From: Tillus elongatus
Lineage: Eukaryota > Arthropoda > Insecta > Coleoptera > Cleridae
Direction of reading: 5' to 3'
DNA: 64,000 nucleotides
Assembly: GCA_964006375.1 (NCBI GenBank)
Contig: OZ023263.1
Span: forward strand, 136,086,063-136,150,062
Below, in pieces: positions 1 to 8,893 of this stretch. How positions within the stretch are numbered: position 1 is the stretch's first letter; every line of letters starts with the position of its first letter. Below the pieces are notes generated by a model, which was not told the origin of the DNA, made no database searches, and was given only the letters and a program-made list of their open reading frames with translations. The translations under genes and the position numbers were made by a program.

Positions 1-1471
1 TTTAATGGTATATAATTTTTGTCGAATTTTCGTAAAAAATCAAGAAAGCTCAATATATCCGTTATTATATAAGATATGAAAAAAAATTTGTATATATTAA
101 GACAAAAAAGTTATAGGCATTTAAAGAAAAATAAATTGGGGGTTTCCTCAAAACGTCAAAATTGCGATTTAAAACGTCAAAATCGGCAACATTTAGGCAA
201 ATAACTTAAATCTAATACGGGCTATGGAAATCAAATGTCTCAAGAAGGATGTTTCACAAACCTTGAAGTCTTAGTTTCAACCGTCATTGTCCTTCATTTT
301 ACTAAAATGTTTCCAGAAAATTCATTTCAAATAGACCCTTTCTCTGATGCTTGGCAGTAGTCTTAGCTATAGAGTTTATCGTTTAATGGTATATAATTTT
401 TGTCGAATTTTCGTAAAAAATCAAGAAAGCTCAATATATCCGTTATTATACAAGATATGAAAAAATTTGTATATATTAATTATAGGGAGTCTTGAGCTAC
501 ATCTTAAAAAAATATTTCTACAATCACAGGCTGGCCCATAAGTCGTTGGTGATACAAATTTTCTTTTTTTTTTAATCAAACACGCCTTATGTTATTGCAT
601 TTTTGCATTTTCCATCGAAATATAATGCATATTGTTTTGCTATATAGGTTATACTGGTAACCAAAATTGATGCCTGCTTTCTTAAAAAGAAAACACACAT
701 ATTTGCAATAAAAACATTTTTATGAAAATTCACTATTTTCTCTGGCCCGCTATATTTTATAAATCGTTCTATTTTTATATTTGTATTGTGCATTGCGACG
801 GTAACGTATTACCATCCATTGGATTCCATTCTTTGAAAAACTTTAATCTACTTACAACAAATTTACTATGTTTTTGTGACATTCTTCCTAACCTATATTG
901 ACATCCATAACTTATAAAAAAAAATTCTCTAGTATTCTTACTTAATAAAACTTCCTATCATTATTTTTATAACGATTATCGGCTACCGTCTCTTTTTCTG
1001 CCTAATTATATTGTCTTTTATCACATTGTGTTATATCTCGCCGATCATATTTAGTCTTTTATAGGTTGTCACTTCCTATACCTCTAGGCCTTATACTACT
1101 ACATATGGTTGCCTTTTCCCTTATCTGCACATTTGTAAAAATTTATCTCGTGTTGCTAAATCATGCTTTACTTTGTCATTTTAAAATTTGGGATGTTTCG
1201 GTAGGTGTTCTGACTTTCCTGTTGGTCTATTGAAAGTTATATTTATAAGTACGCTGAGCGCATGAAACTACAAGTACATACATGTATTTTTTACTTATGT
1301 GCCGTCTGATCTATCAAATAATATTACTTCTACATATTCCACTTGCATTGCATTTGCCCATAAACAGATTCATTGACCCTCACCGGGTTTAAATTTGTTT
1401 GGTGGTGTATTTTTTATTACTTTCAAGGTGATATTTATAGATATTATTCCTGTTTCCTTCTATACTATATA
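1..1471. other. Non-coding flank with a direct repeat
   Basis: I see no convincing gene here; the only open frames are short and AT-rich. A segment of about 105 bp at 1-107 recurs almost unchanged at 382-480, starting with the same TTTAATGGTATATAATTTTT word, so it is a direct repeat with a 381-bp offset. The rest is AT-rich intergenic sequence up to the provirus border. Confidence 0.6.
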
Positions 1472-1567
1472 AGTAGGTAATGGGTCACTTGAGGCAGACA
1501 AGAAGTGGGGGCGGAGCCCTCCTACCCCTAGGGGCGGAGCCCCACCCCTTGTGGGCGTGGCCACGCC

Positions 1568-1637
1568 CCAAGATGGCGGACCCAAAATGGCGGACCCAAA
1601 ATGGAGGAACCAAAATGGCGGAACCAAAATGGCGGAA
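1568..1637 (+). repeat. Five tandem 14-bp AAAATGGCGG motifs at the TIR end
   Basis: Five head-to-tail copies of a 14-bp unit (consensus CCAAAATGGCGGAC) lie about 100 bp from the provirus terminus, with the mirror copy in the right TIR at about 19500-19569. The core AAAATGGCGG resembles the YY1/Pleiohomeotic site (CCGCCATTTT). Binding by such a factor is my inference. Confidence 0.8.
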
Positions 1638-2360
1638 TAAAACATGGTGCCTTTCGCTTTTAAAGATGGTTGAAGACTCCATTATTTAAAGTTACGTCAC
1701 TCCAACCTTTAGAGCCGACAAATGAGAGTGAGGTTGATAAGCGAGAATAATGGTATAGGTCGAAGACTCCATGATTTAAAGTTAAGCCCCTATTAAAACA
1801 AACCATACATAAAGCTTTTGTTATTAGACATAAGACATAATAATTAATATGTTTAATATTAGACAGACTATTAGATTTCGCATAGAAATTAGCCGAACGC
1901 CACAATTGTTATATGGGTAGGTTCTAAAAATAACACACAGAGGTCGTTGGCAAACAAAAGAAGGAAGTTCAGAAACAAAATAGACAACAGGTTCAAATAG
2001 GAAACCAAACTTAAATATCGTAGAGACAATAGAGGTCGCTGGCAAAACAAAGAAGGAAGCTCAGAAACAAAATGGACAACAGGTTCAACTCTTAAAAATA
2101 GGAACCTTTTTAGCCTTATGTGTGGGCGCGGCAAGTAGTTGATTTTATTTTGAAAGAGATACAGGTTCGATTCCTCATATATGCTCCTTGATATGGTAGC
2201 GTCAAACAAATACAAAGAGGTACTGAATAACTAAACAGTAAGCTTAGAAACAATGGTTGGTTACAGGTTCAATTCCTTTCTTAGTTTTAAGCTAACCCCT
2301 CGTGTTTAGTGTCATGTTACTCGTCTAAGTAAGCAGAATTAAAAAATGGCGACTAAAATA

Positions 2361-3135
2361 AGATAAAAAACTTAAAACCCTTATCGCGGAAGATCCGTGA
2401 GATGTACGAGAGAACCAACACATGCACGGTGTTAAGGAGGTCAAATCAAAGTGGAATATACAATAAAATGGCCACTTCCGGTCTAAACTTTAAATCCTTA
2501 TATCTTTTGAACGGAAAGTGATAGAAATGAACTGACTTTAAAAATATATCGTTTCATAACAAGCTCTACAAGAAAATGAGATAAAAAACTTTAAATCCTT
2601 ATCGCGGAAGATCCGTGAGATGTACGAGAGAACCAATACATGCACGGTGTTAAGGAGGCCAAATCAAATTGGAATATACAATAAAATGGCCACTTCCGGT
2701 CTAAACTTTAAATCGTTATATCTTTTGAATGGAAAGTGATAGAAAGGAACCGACTTCAAAAATGTATGTTTCGTAACAAGGTCTACAAGAAAATGAGATA
2801 AAAAACTTCAAATCCTTATCGCGGAAGATCGGTGAGATGTACGATAGAACCAACACATGCACGGTGTTAAGGAGGTCAAATCAAAGTGGAATATACAATA
2901 AAATGACCACTTCCGGTCTAAACTTTAAATCGTTATATCTTTTGAATGGAAAGTGATAGAAAGGAACCGACTTCAAAAATGTATGTTTCGTAACAAGGTC
3001 TACAAGAAACTGAGATAAAAAACTTCAAACCCTTATCGCGGAAGATCGGTGAGATGTACGATAGAACCAATACATACACGCTGTTCAGCAAAGCAAACTC
3101 TATAAGCATATTCAATAAAAATGTTACTTCCGGTA
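2361..3135 (+). repeat. 217-bp tandem array in the left TIR
   Basis: Units start at about 2361, 2579, 2796 and 3013 (spacing 218, 217, 217); the fourth is partial and diverged. Each unit opens with AGATAAAAAACTT, then has a CTTATCGCGGAAGATC block. The first three units also carry a GGCCACTTCCGGTCTAAAC block, whose reverse complement reads ACCGGAAGTGGCC, an ETS-type core abutting a GCCATTTTA word. The mirror array in the right TIR spans about 18002-18776. Confidence 0.9.
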
Positions 3136-3574
3136 GACACTTCCGGTATAGCTATTCTTAGAGCTACATACATGTGTGACACACCAAAATAATCGTCTTG
3201 TTGAACAGAAGAAATATAATATTTAAGTAAGTTAGAACAAGCTGTATTAACACCTAAAACCAACACACACTCTCTTGTAGTAGGTATAGATGGTTCCTTC
3301 TGGAGCCACCACCGCCACTCCGCCACCGGTGGCGGCGGTGGTGGTGGTGGAACTGACCAGACCCGACGACCCCCCGAGCTAACCCGAGCACAAGGTGGTG
3401 GACCCGACGACCTCCGAGCTAACCCGAACACAAGGTGGCGGAGTCACTGACTAGACCCGAATATCTCCACCACCTGACTTCGTATTTAACCCGAACAAGT
3501 AGCGAACTAACCTGAGATGACGTAATCAAAAGCTAACTAACCTGTATTAGGTAAACGAGGAACCGCCATTTAAA

Positions 3575-4015
3575 CATGGCGGCTAGCGCATGCGTACAAG
3601 TAATTTGTTATTTATGCATTAAAGTCCTACGTGTTTAGTGTCATATCACTCGTCTAGGTAAGCAGAATCCAAATTTAACATATGTACATTTGTACAATAA
3701 AAAATTTATATTCTTAAGTCTTATTGGAATCGGTTTGATTTAAAGAATCTGTTGAAAGTAGAGCTGGCAACAATACATCTAGTGGTAGCCGCGACATCGC
3801 TTCCAACTATGACTATATTTAGCATTTCCCGAAATTGACCTTGTTAGCCAACATAGTTTCCTTGCAGCTGTTGAAATAACCTTGTGAGCAGTTCATATTT
3901 CCTGTTTGTGGTTTTATTTCCGTTGAATGACCTTAAAGTCATATGAAATAGATAAAACTCTAGAATTTTTTGTATAAAAGGTTGAGAATTTCAAACAAAT
4001 ATTTATTTGTTAAGT
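3575..4015 (+). promoter_or_regulatory. Left inward leader and early-type promoter region
   Basis: The first part (about 3575-3670) matches, in inverted and diverged form, a segment at about 16165-16250 on the other side of the provirus. It also repeats the CGTGTTTAGTGTCAT word found inside the TIR at about 2298. Further in are TGACCT-type half-sites (TTGACCTTG near 3836, TGACCTTAAAGTCA near 3931), followed by the TATA module. Confidence 0.6.
3972..3996 (+). promoter_or_regulatory. TATA module of the left inward promoter
   Basis: TATAAAAG (3973-3980) is followed by GTTGAGAATTTCAAAC. The same 24-25-bp module occurs on the opposite strand in front of the gene at 15096-16022. The distance from TATA to the ATG at 4016 is 43 bp, fitting a short leader starting about 30 bp past the TATA box. 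Confidence 0.8.
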
Positions 4016-4342
4016 ATGGCGTATAACTACGAGCAGTGGTATGGACGTAAAAATAGAATAGGCGATGAAGTGTGTGAATTAAAACAGTTGGTGTTGGAAA
4101 TACAAAGCGAGGCTTTTACAGATGAACGCGACTCTGAAGGTGAAGACTATGAGAGTGGTCATATAGTTGAATTATGTGATATATATTTAGCTGGATACTG
4201 CTCCACACAGTTCTTCGCTCTAGCGCTCATTCGATACCGTCCAGGTACGCATTTAAGCAAACCATTTTTCAAATATTTACCTGGAGAAGCTCAAGATCAA
4301 TATAAAAGTTATTACGATGTAGAAACCATTAGAAATATTTAG
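4016..4342 (+). CDS. Small acidic Polinton protein, unknown function
   Basis: This encodes 108 aa starting at the first ATG (MAYNYEQWYG); an in-frame TTG nine bases upstream is less likely as a start in a eukaryote. It lies 43 bp behind a TATA box and is the first gene inward from the left TIR. Residues 40-50 are rich in Asp and Glu (DERDSEGEDYE), followed by a region with Cys and aromatic residues. I do not recognise a family. Its position under a strong, duplicated promoter suggests an early or regulatory role, but that is inference only. It is followed by a 29-bp gap and the 298-aa gene on the same strand. Confidence 0.65.
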   Translation: MAYNYEQWYGRKNRIGDEVCELKQLVLEIQSEAFTDERDSEGEDYESGHIVELCDIYLAGYCSTQFFALALIRYRPGTHLSKPFFKYLPGEAQDQYKSYYDVETIRNI

Positions 4343-4371
4343 TTTACACAGAAAGCTGTGATATAAAGAAC

Positions 4372-5268
4372 ATGGAATGTTGTGCGAAATATTATAAGGT
4401 GTTTAGTGATTGCAAAAGATTTTTAAAGTTTAACAGTCAACCAACCAGAAGAATACAACCAATTAAAGTGGAGAGGGAAAACCTATTTAACATCAGAGTT
4501 TACGATAGCAAGTTTAGTTTAAAATTTCTAGCTATGAAAGCTGCTTGGAATTGTTGTGCTGAAACAATGTGTGACGAAAACGATGGTCCTGATTTACGTG
4601 AACATCATAGGAAAAAGTTATTGTTTAACAAATATCAAGATGATACTAGGATGCTGATGGAAACAACTTTCAACATCAGAAGATCTGTAAAATTAGTGAC
4701 TGGTGTTAGTGCAAGAAATGAGTTCACAATACTTGTGAAATTTGTTAACCCTTTGGCTCTAGATGAAGAAAATCAATATCTAGCATTGGAAGAGTGGCAG
4801 TTTTACGATTTTATGGATAACATACGTGCATTATCTGCAAAGTGGTTTAAAGAGAATGAACAAACTCATGCTGTAACTCAGACGAGCTACTGTCGAATCT
4901 CTCCTGCAACGATGCTAAGTGAAAAAGTTTTATGTGTTAATAATTGTTTTACACATATGGTTATGTATCTAAATGAAGACACTGTAGAAAAGCTGGTGGA
5001 GCATGAGGAAATCATTAAGGAAAGATTTGAGTATGTAAGAGAAACACAGTTTGCTTGGATATATGACTGTTTTCTTCGCGACATCGTTCAAACATTAACA
5101 GAGCTGGGTAATTCAGATGTGAGTGCTGCGCAAACCATCCGAGTGATAAAAACCCTACTCAACAACATGTCTCCAACATTCAAGTATTACATGTCAGAGT
5201 GTTTGCATTACGCTCAAGAACAAGTGCTAACCGACATCAATAACCTCATCAATGGCACCACCTCTTAA
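4372..5268 (+). CDS. Polinton 298-aa protein, unknown function
   Basis: The product is 298 aa, beginning MECCAKYYKVF, with scattered cysteines and mixed hydrophobic and charged residues, predicted soluble and largely alpha/beta by eye. There is no signal peptide or clear membrane span and I recognise no catalytic motif. The frame is intact over almost 900 bp, so it was probably under selection until recently. Its 3' end overlaps the next gene by 17 bp (ATG at 5252, stop at 5266-5268), indicating a compact, virus-like layout. A short AATATTTAG/TTTACACAG gap separates it from the preceding small gene. It could be a lineage-specific replication or host-interaction protein, but nothing in the sequence decides this. 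Confidence 0.7.
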   Translation: MECCAKYYKVFSDCKRFLKFNSQPTRRIQPIKVERENLFNIRVYDSKFSLKFLAMKAAWNCCAETMCDENDGPDLREHHRKKLLFNKYQDDTRMLMETTFNIRRSVKLVTGVSARNEFTILVKFVNPLALDEENQYLALEEWQFYDFMDNIRALSAKWFKENEQTHAVTQTSYCRISPATMLSEKVLCVNNCFTHMVMYLNEDTVEKLVEHEEIIKERFEYVRETQFAWIYDCFLRDIVQTLTELGNSDVSAAQTIRVIKTLLNNMSPTFKYYMSECLHYAQEQVLTDINNLINGTTS

Positions 5269-5677
5269 AGCAAGCTTCGTCATCCTGACAGCATTGTGTC
5301 AAAATGTGTTTTACGTCTACAAACCACCAAATGTGAAAGAAGTGCGAATCTGTTTCGATGACTGCACCAAATGGTCTGGACTACCAAGAACATATCTGCA
5401 CAACGATGAAGTGATTGAAGTTTCAACATACATGTCCAATATTAAGACTGATATAGTACATTATAAACTTATGTTTTTGTTTGATCATGGCACCCGAGGT
5501 AAGACAGCTGACTGGAGAACTCTTGTGTTAAATGATTCTTACCTGTTCACTTCAAATTATATTTCTATGTTTATATCAACTGGTTTTCTTATGTGTCTTG
5601 CCATATTTATGCTCATGTATTTTGGTTTTAAATATTACACTGTACTTAAAGATATTTATCGTAAACATATTTGTTAA
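5252..5677 (+). CDS. Small single-pass membrane protein of the Polinton
   Basis: The product is 141 aa. A hydrophobic stretch at about residues 105-127 (FISTGFLMCLAIFMLMYFGF) is followed by a short basic tail (KDIYRKHIC), the pattern of a type I or tail-proximal membrane anchor. The N-terminal part has a weakly hydrophobic start (ASFVILTALCQNVFYVY) that could be a signal peptide, giving an ectodomain of about 80 residues with two nearby cysteines (ICFDDCTKW). The start codon lies inside the preceding gene. The stop overlaps an AATAAA (5676-5681), so this gene likely ends the transcript. Membrane proteins are known in some adintovirus-like genomes; the role here is unknown. Confidence 0.65.
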   Translation: MAPPLKASFVILTALCQNVFYVYKPPNVKEVRICFDDCTKWSGLPRTYLHNDEVIEVSTYMSNIKTDIVHYKLMFLFDHGTRGKTADWRTLVLNDSYLFTSNYISMFISTGFLMCLAIFMLMYFGFKYYTVLKDIYRKHIC

Positions 5678-5738
5678 TAAAAATATATAAACTGAAGATG
5701 TCTGTGTTTTATTCATTAGTTAAGCACCTATAGTTAAG

Positions 5739-6236
5739 ATGAGATACTGCGAATCGTGCTCGTTACAAGTGAAAAAGAGTGCTTTCTCTGGACATTTACG
5801 CAGTGAAATTCACAAATCTAAAGTGTGTGAACCGTGGGAAGTTGAACAAGTTTATATGTTAACTCAAGCTTTTAAAAACAGAATGGCTACCTATCGTATT
5901 AGTATGGATGGTAGTGATATACGACTTACCATGGAAAGTGTGAAGCATAAATTGTTTCATTTGATGGAGGCTGCTTTAGCCAAACACGATACAGTTAAAA
6001 TGAATCTAGAATTGTTTGGTTTGTATGTGCTCCAAAGTCGAAATAAAAAAGAAATGAAGTCATTTAATACTAAAAATAAAAATATCACAGTGGCAACTAA
6101 CTTTGAAAATATATATCAAGAATTTACTGAGGAGATTTACACAAAAGCTTTAGAGTTTGCTGAAGGTGATAGCGGATGGATGTTGGAAAGACTAATGTGG
6201 TTGGAAATTAATATTAATAAATGTATTTTAAAGTAG
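5739..6236 (+). pseudogene. N-terminal stub of Polinton type-B DNA polymerase gene (zinc-finger region)
   Basis: The product is 165 aa. It begins with a C2H2 finger (Cys4, Cys7, His19, His25), then an alpha-helical region with ELFGLYVLQS and KSFNTKN, and ends at DSGWMLERLMWLEININK followed within four codons by a stop. I recall this arrangement as the N-terminal part of insect Polinton PolB proteins, where the LEVNINK-type motif leads on into the polymerase (from memory, not searched). The exonuclease and polymerase motifs do not occur anywhere else in the element. The next gene lies only 41 bp away on the opposite strand, so about 2.5-3 kb of polymerase sequence appears to have been deleted. 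The short frame might still be expressed as a DNA-binding protein. Confidence 0.72.
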
Positions 6237-6277
6237 TTTAAAATAAAAAACAGATATATTTTACAACGTTTGTTTTA

Positions 6278-6766
6278 TTATGGCATTAAGCTTACAATAT
6301 AAGTAAATAATGATATACAGTTATTTATGCTACAGATACATTTTCTATTATATCCTAAAGTATGATCCATACACAAAGGAGTATCAGGCACTAACTTTGG
6401 ACAACGTTCACTGGTTTCCAGGTTGATAACATCCACTTGATAACCACAGGTTGATAGTAAATGTAACAAAAACCTTTGCTTGTTTTCACCTTTAACATAA
6501 ATTCTGTCAACACGTTGGGCTATAATATGTTTTGCTATTATGTTTGGTAATTCTTCTAAATTAATATCACCACAATTATAGTCAAGGCAATGGTGTTGTG
6601 TTTGTAGAAACTTCACTTGCTTGATTATGTCTGCAGACAGTAAACGTAATGGTGTATGCGGTTTAAAAACACAATGCACTGTTTGGAAACCATTATAAAT
6701 CACAAACTCTTTAGGTGTAAATTCAGGCAGACAAAAACCCTGAGTATCAACGACCACGAACCTCAT
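6278..6766 (-). CDS. Polinton 162-aa protein, possible RNase H-fold relative
   Basis: The product is 162 aa and starts MRFVVVDTQGF, a hydrophobic strand ending in Asp. It has CLDYNCGDI in the middle, IYVKGENKQRFL further on and a Cys/His-rich C-terminal part (CPKL...CMDH...CIC...C). The layout of an Asp-ended first strand, a central acidic motif and an IYVKG strand recalls DnaQ-like folds that I remember from insect Polinton proteins. The usual DxE pair is absent (DTQ), so an active exonuclease is unlikely. It converges on the polymerase stub with 41 bp between stops, and AATAAA words are present on both strands there. It is divergently spaced from nothing and precedes the capsid gene downstream on the minus strand. 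Confidence 0.55.
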   Translation of the reverse strand: MRFVVVDTQGFCLPEFTPKEFVIYNGFQTVHCVFKPHTPLRLLSADIIKQVKFLQTQHHCLDYNCGDINLEELPNIIAKHIIAQRVDRIYVKGENKQRFLLHLLSTCGYQVDVINLETSERCPKLVPDTPLCMDHTLGYNRKCICSINNCISLFTYIVSLMP

Positions 6767-6794
6767 CGTGAAAGTGATTGCAGCATCCTTACAG

Positions 6795-7999
6795 CTACAT
6801 TATATAGCGTACGATGTTGGAGAGTGGGGCATACTCGATGGCGCAATCATGTATAATTACACAAAAACATTTCGTGTGAGTGGGAAAGTTGGTAGTACTT
6901 TCCATTTCCAATTTGATATCCACAGTAGAAGGTTTTATAGAGTCGCTATACTTGGAGCAATCAAATACAAACATGGGATATTTTAGGAAAGACTTGTAAT
7001 CCAAGGTAGGCTGTGGTTCTCTGCCAACATACGAACGTTGAAATTCAATCATGTTTCTATATGCCTCGACGTAATTTGCTTGGTTAAAGTTCAGGTTCAT
7101 ACCCTCTGTGGGGATTTGTTTCGAATTTAAGTGAAGTCTTATATCTCGAATACCCACATGATCAAACTCGTTGATGTCTTTTCTAACGTTACTGTATCGA
7201 TCTGTTTGGAATATCACAATAACAAATCTGGGTCGTTCAGTGTTTGAGGATGTCTTAATAGACCACAAGTCTTTCGTTGAATTATTTAGATTTGGTAATT
7301 CATACATCTCCCATTTTCTATATGGTATAAGGATTTTCTTATCTAGAGCAATCGACTTTAATAATTGCTGCTGTATAACTTCACTAGGGTGGATATGTTT
7401 CACCTGCAGAGCCATATACTCAATGTTAAACTTTAATGCCTTATCTGCATCTGCGGCACCAATCAAAATAAAGCAATTTCTATCATTCTGAGCTCTAGTG
7501 AGACGTAGAAGCAATTTACTGAAAAGCACTTTTTATAGTCTTTGAAAATATTACACAAGTAGCTAAGAGGTATGCAGTAGCAAAAACGTTCATTTTTTAA
7601 CATCACATTGTTTTCGGTTGGATGCCATCCTGCTGGAATCAGAGCTCTTGCCTCATCACTGTTTGCTTCCAAAAGTGTTCTAATTGATGTAACTATACCA
7701 GGATTTCTCACATGTTCAATAATCTGATTACACATTTCAACCGCAATAGAGGAAAACAAATGAGCTGCTGCATTAGACGTTACTTCTACAGTTCCAATCG
7801 TACCACTCGTCTCAATACTACCATTTATCAGTAGAACAGATGAAGACCAATCGTAAAAAATATCTTGTTGGTTGATTGCAAACTCACAGGTATCATTATG
7901 GTCAAACGATCTGGTTTGAGGAGCGTATGTGTGTATTTCTTCCCCACTGATTGACTCGTCGTGCACAGGGTCTGCGAATATATGTAGTTTGCTTAACAT
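6795..7999 (-). pseudogene. Major capsid protein (double jelly-roll), broken by a frameshift
   Basis: Two overlapping minus-strand frames make up one protein of about 400 aa. The N-terminal piece is 7999-7463 (starts MLSKLHIFADPVHDES). The C-terminal piece continues from about 7530 to 6795 and ends with the CVIIHDCAIEYAPLSNIVR-type tail I associate with Polinton major capsid proteins. The switch lies at a run of five A residues on the coding strand (7534-7530). One missing base there restores continuity, and the local heptamer (T AAA AAG) is not a proper -1 slip site. So I read it as a one-base deletion or an assembly error. The protein would form the hexon-like capsomers. The gene sits just 3' of the penton gene, as in other Polintons. 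Confidence 0.8.
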
Positions 8000-8114
8000 C
8001 GTAACCCAATGATTGTAGAAACTGTATGTTCTCCCAAGATAGAACCGCTTTCGACTCAGGTAGCGAAGATACTGAAGCTGGAGCGGTTTGATTACTACTA
8101 TTTATAATCAGCAT
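7902..8114 (-). CDS. Small ORF between penton and capsid genes
   Basis: The product is 70 aa. It starts at an ATG that overlaps the end of the penton gene and contains LSWENIQFLQSLGYDV, a motif I associate with small conserved Polinton ORFs. The reading frame changes from this ORF to the capsid frame at the overlapping GATGTT. It is therefore either a separate small protein whose 3' part overlaps the capsid start, or the true N-terminus of the capsid protein disconnected by another indel. The first 40 residues look real; the last 25 overlap capsid coding sequence and are basic and low in structure. Confidence 0.4.
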   Translation of the reverse strand: MLIINSSNQTAPASVSSLPESKAVLSWENIQFLQSLGYDVKQTTYIRRPCARRVNQWGRNTHIRSSNQIV

Positions 8115-8877
8115 AATATGTTGGTGTCTCTTTCAACTCCAATATCACAATGATCTCCTCACCTTGAAAGTTCACAGGTACTGAATTCTGATCGATAATG
8201 TTTACATTTATATGCGAAATGATACGTGTGGTAAGAGGCATAAAAACCTTACTATATGGTTTTATATCAATCGCATAACCAGGGTCTACCATAGGAGCAA
8301 ACTCATATACTGTATGTGTAGGTTTTCCATCGTGGTAAGAACCATCTACTATGTTGCATTCCAAACGAATCGTCTTTACTCGTACAATTTCTACGGGTAA
8401 ATTGGAAACGTAAAGTTTACCTGTAGCAAGACGCTGTTTAGAAAATCCCAATATTGGTGCTATTGAAGCATCGGTAGAAAAGTCTATATCATACTGACAT
8501 GTAATCTCACATTTCAAAGTGTTGTTGTTGGCTTTTAGCGAAAACAGTTTTACCACATCGATGTTGTGTTCTACTGCAGGATCCAGATGTTTATCTTTAA
8601 TATAACGTCGTAACAACTCATTCTGAATGTATTTCTCGATATCACTGATTTCATAAGAACCATCAGGAATACTTATTTCTTGTCGAATCTTTCTACCACT
8701 CACAGCAGAAAAATAATGAAACTTATTACACCCACGTTCTATGTTTGGTATAGTGTTATATGTATGAAAGTTTGCAAGCGCGAGCGAATACTCAAAGTGT
8801 GGTTTTAATACTAACGGTGGAAATATTTCCATCGATAAAGAGGACGTAGAACCCTTCAAAGCAAACGTACGCGCCAT
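8098..8877 (-). CDS. Minor capsid (penton) protein, single jelly-roll
   Basis: The product is 259 aa with intact frame. Family-like features include IFPPLVLKPHFEYSLAL near the N-terminus, FHTYNTIPNI, ISIPDGSYEISDIEKYIQ, a central LGFSKQRLATGK and NIVDGSYHDGKPTHT, ending in beta-strand-rich sequence (GEEIIVILELKETP). This order matches Polinton/virophage penton proteins from memory. It would form the capsid vertices. It is transcribed in the same direction as the capsid and protease genes, with the protease stop only 16 bp upstream of its ATG, so it lies within a late-type minus-strand cluster. Just upstream of the ATG is a TTTCAG that could act as a splice acceptor, though I have no other support for splicing. 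Confidence 0.85.
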   Translation of the reverse strand: MARTFALKGSTSSLSMEIFPPLVLKPHFEYSLALANFHTYNTIPNIERGCNKFHYFSAVSGRKIRQEISIPDGSYEISDIEKYIQNELLRRYIKDKHLDPAVEHNIDVVKLFSLKANNNTLKCEITCQYDIDFSTDASIAPILGFSKQRLATGKLYVSNLPVEIVRVKTIRLECNIVDGSYHDGKPTHTVYEFAPMVDPGYAIDIKPYSKVFMPLTTRIISHINVNIIDQNSVPVNFQGEEIIVILELKETPTYYADYK

Positions 8878-8893
8878 GACTGAAACACAGATA

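Larger units (their letters stand above)
1472..3574 (+). repeat. Polinton left terminal inverted repeat (2103 bp)
   Basis: This is the inverted match of 17563-19665; both copies are exactly 2103 bp long and differ at only a handful of positions in what I compared, for example at 1502. In order it contains five 14-bp AAAATGGCGG repeats (1568-1637), a GC-rich stretch, a 92-bp-offset duplication (1939 and 2031), a 217-bp tandem array (2361-3135), tandem ACTTCCGGT sites and a GGTGGC-rich triplet run (3318-3360). Polinton TIRs are usually 0.1-1 kb, so this one is long. Confidence 0.95.

Noticed and set aside
2162..2180. Perfect B-box-like GGTTCGATTCC in the TIR, suggesting a tRNA gene
   Set aside because: The T-stem can form only about three pairs and no acceptor or anticodon stem can be built around it. 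Similar ACAGGTTCAA words recur four times nearby as part of local repetition.
3033..3431. 132-residue frame in each TIR (mirror at 17706-18104)
   Set aside because: It starts at GTG, begins in triplet repeats and ends in the 217-bp array. It is present twice only because the TIRs are copies. The two versions differ by amino-acid changes and no domain is visible.
6278..6766. Active DEDD exonuclease
   Set aside because: The first motif is DTQ rather than DxE, and no clear third and fourth acidic motifs are visible, so I kept only a tentative fold-level comparison.
7525..7540. Programmed frameshifting in the capsid gene
   Set aside because: The local sequence is T AAA AAG, which fails the X XXY YYZ rule at the first position, and I saw no matching downstream structure. 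A one-base deletion is simpler.
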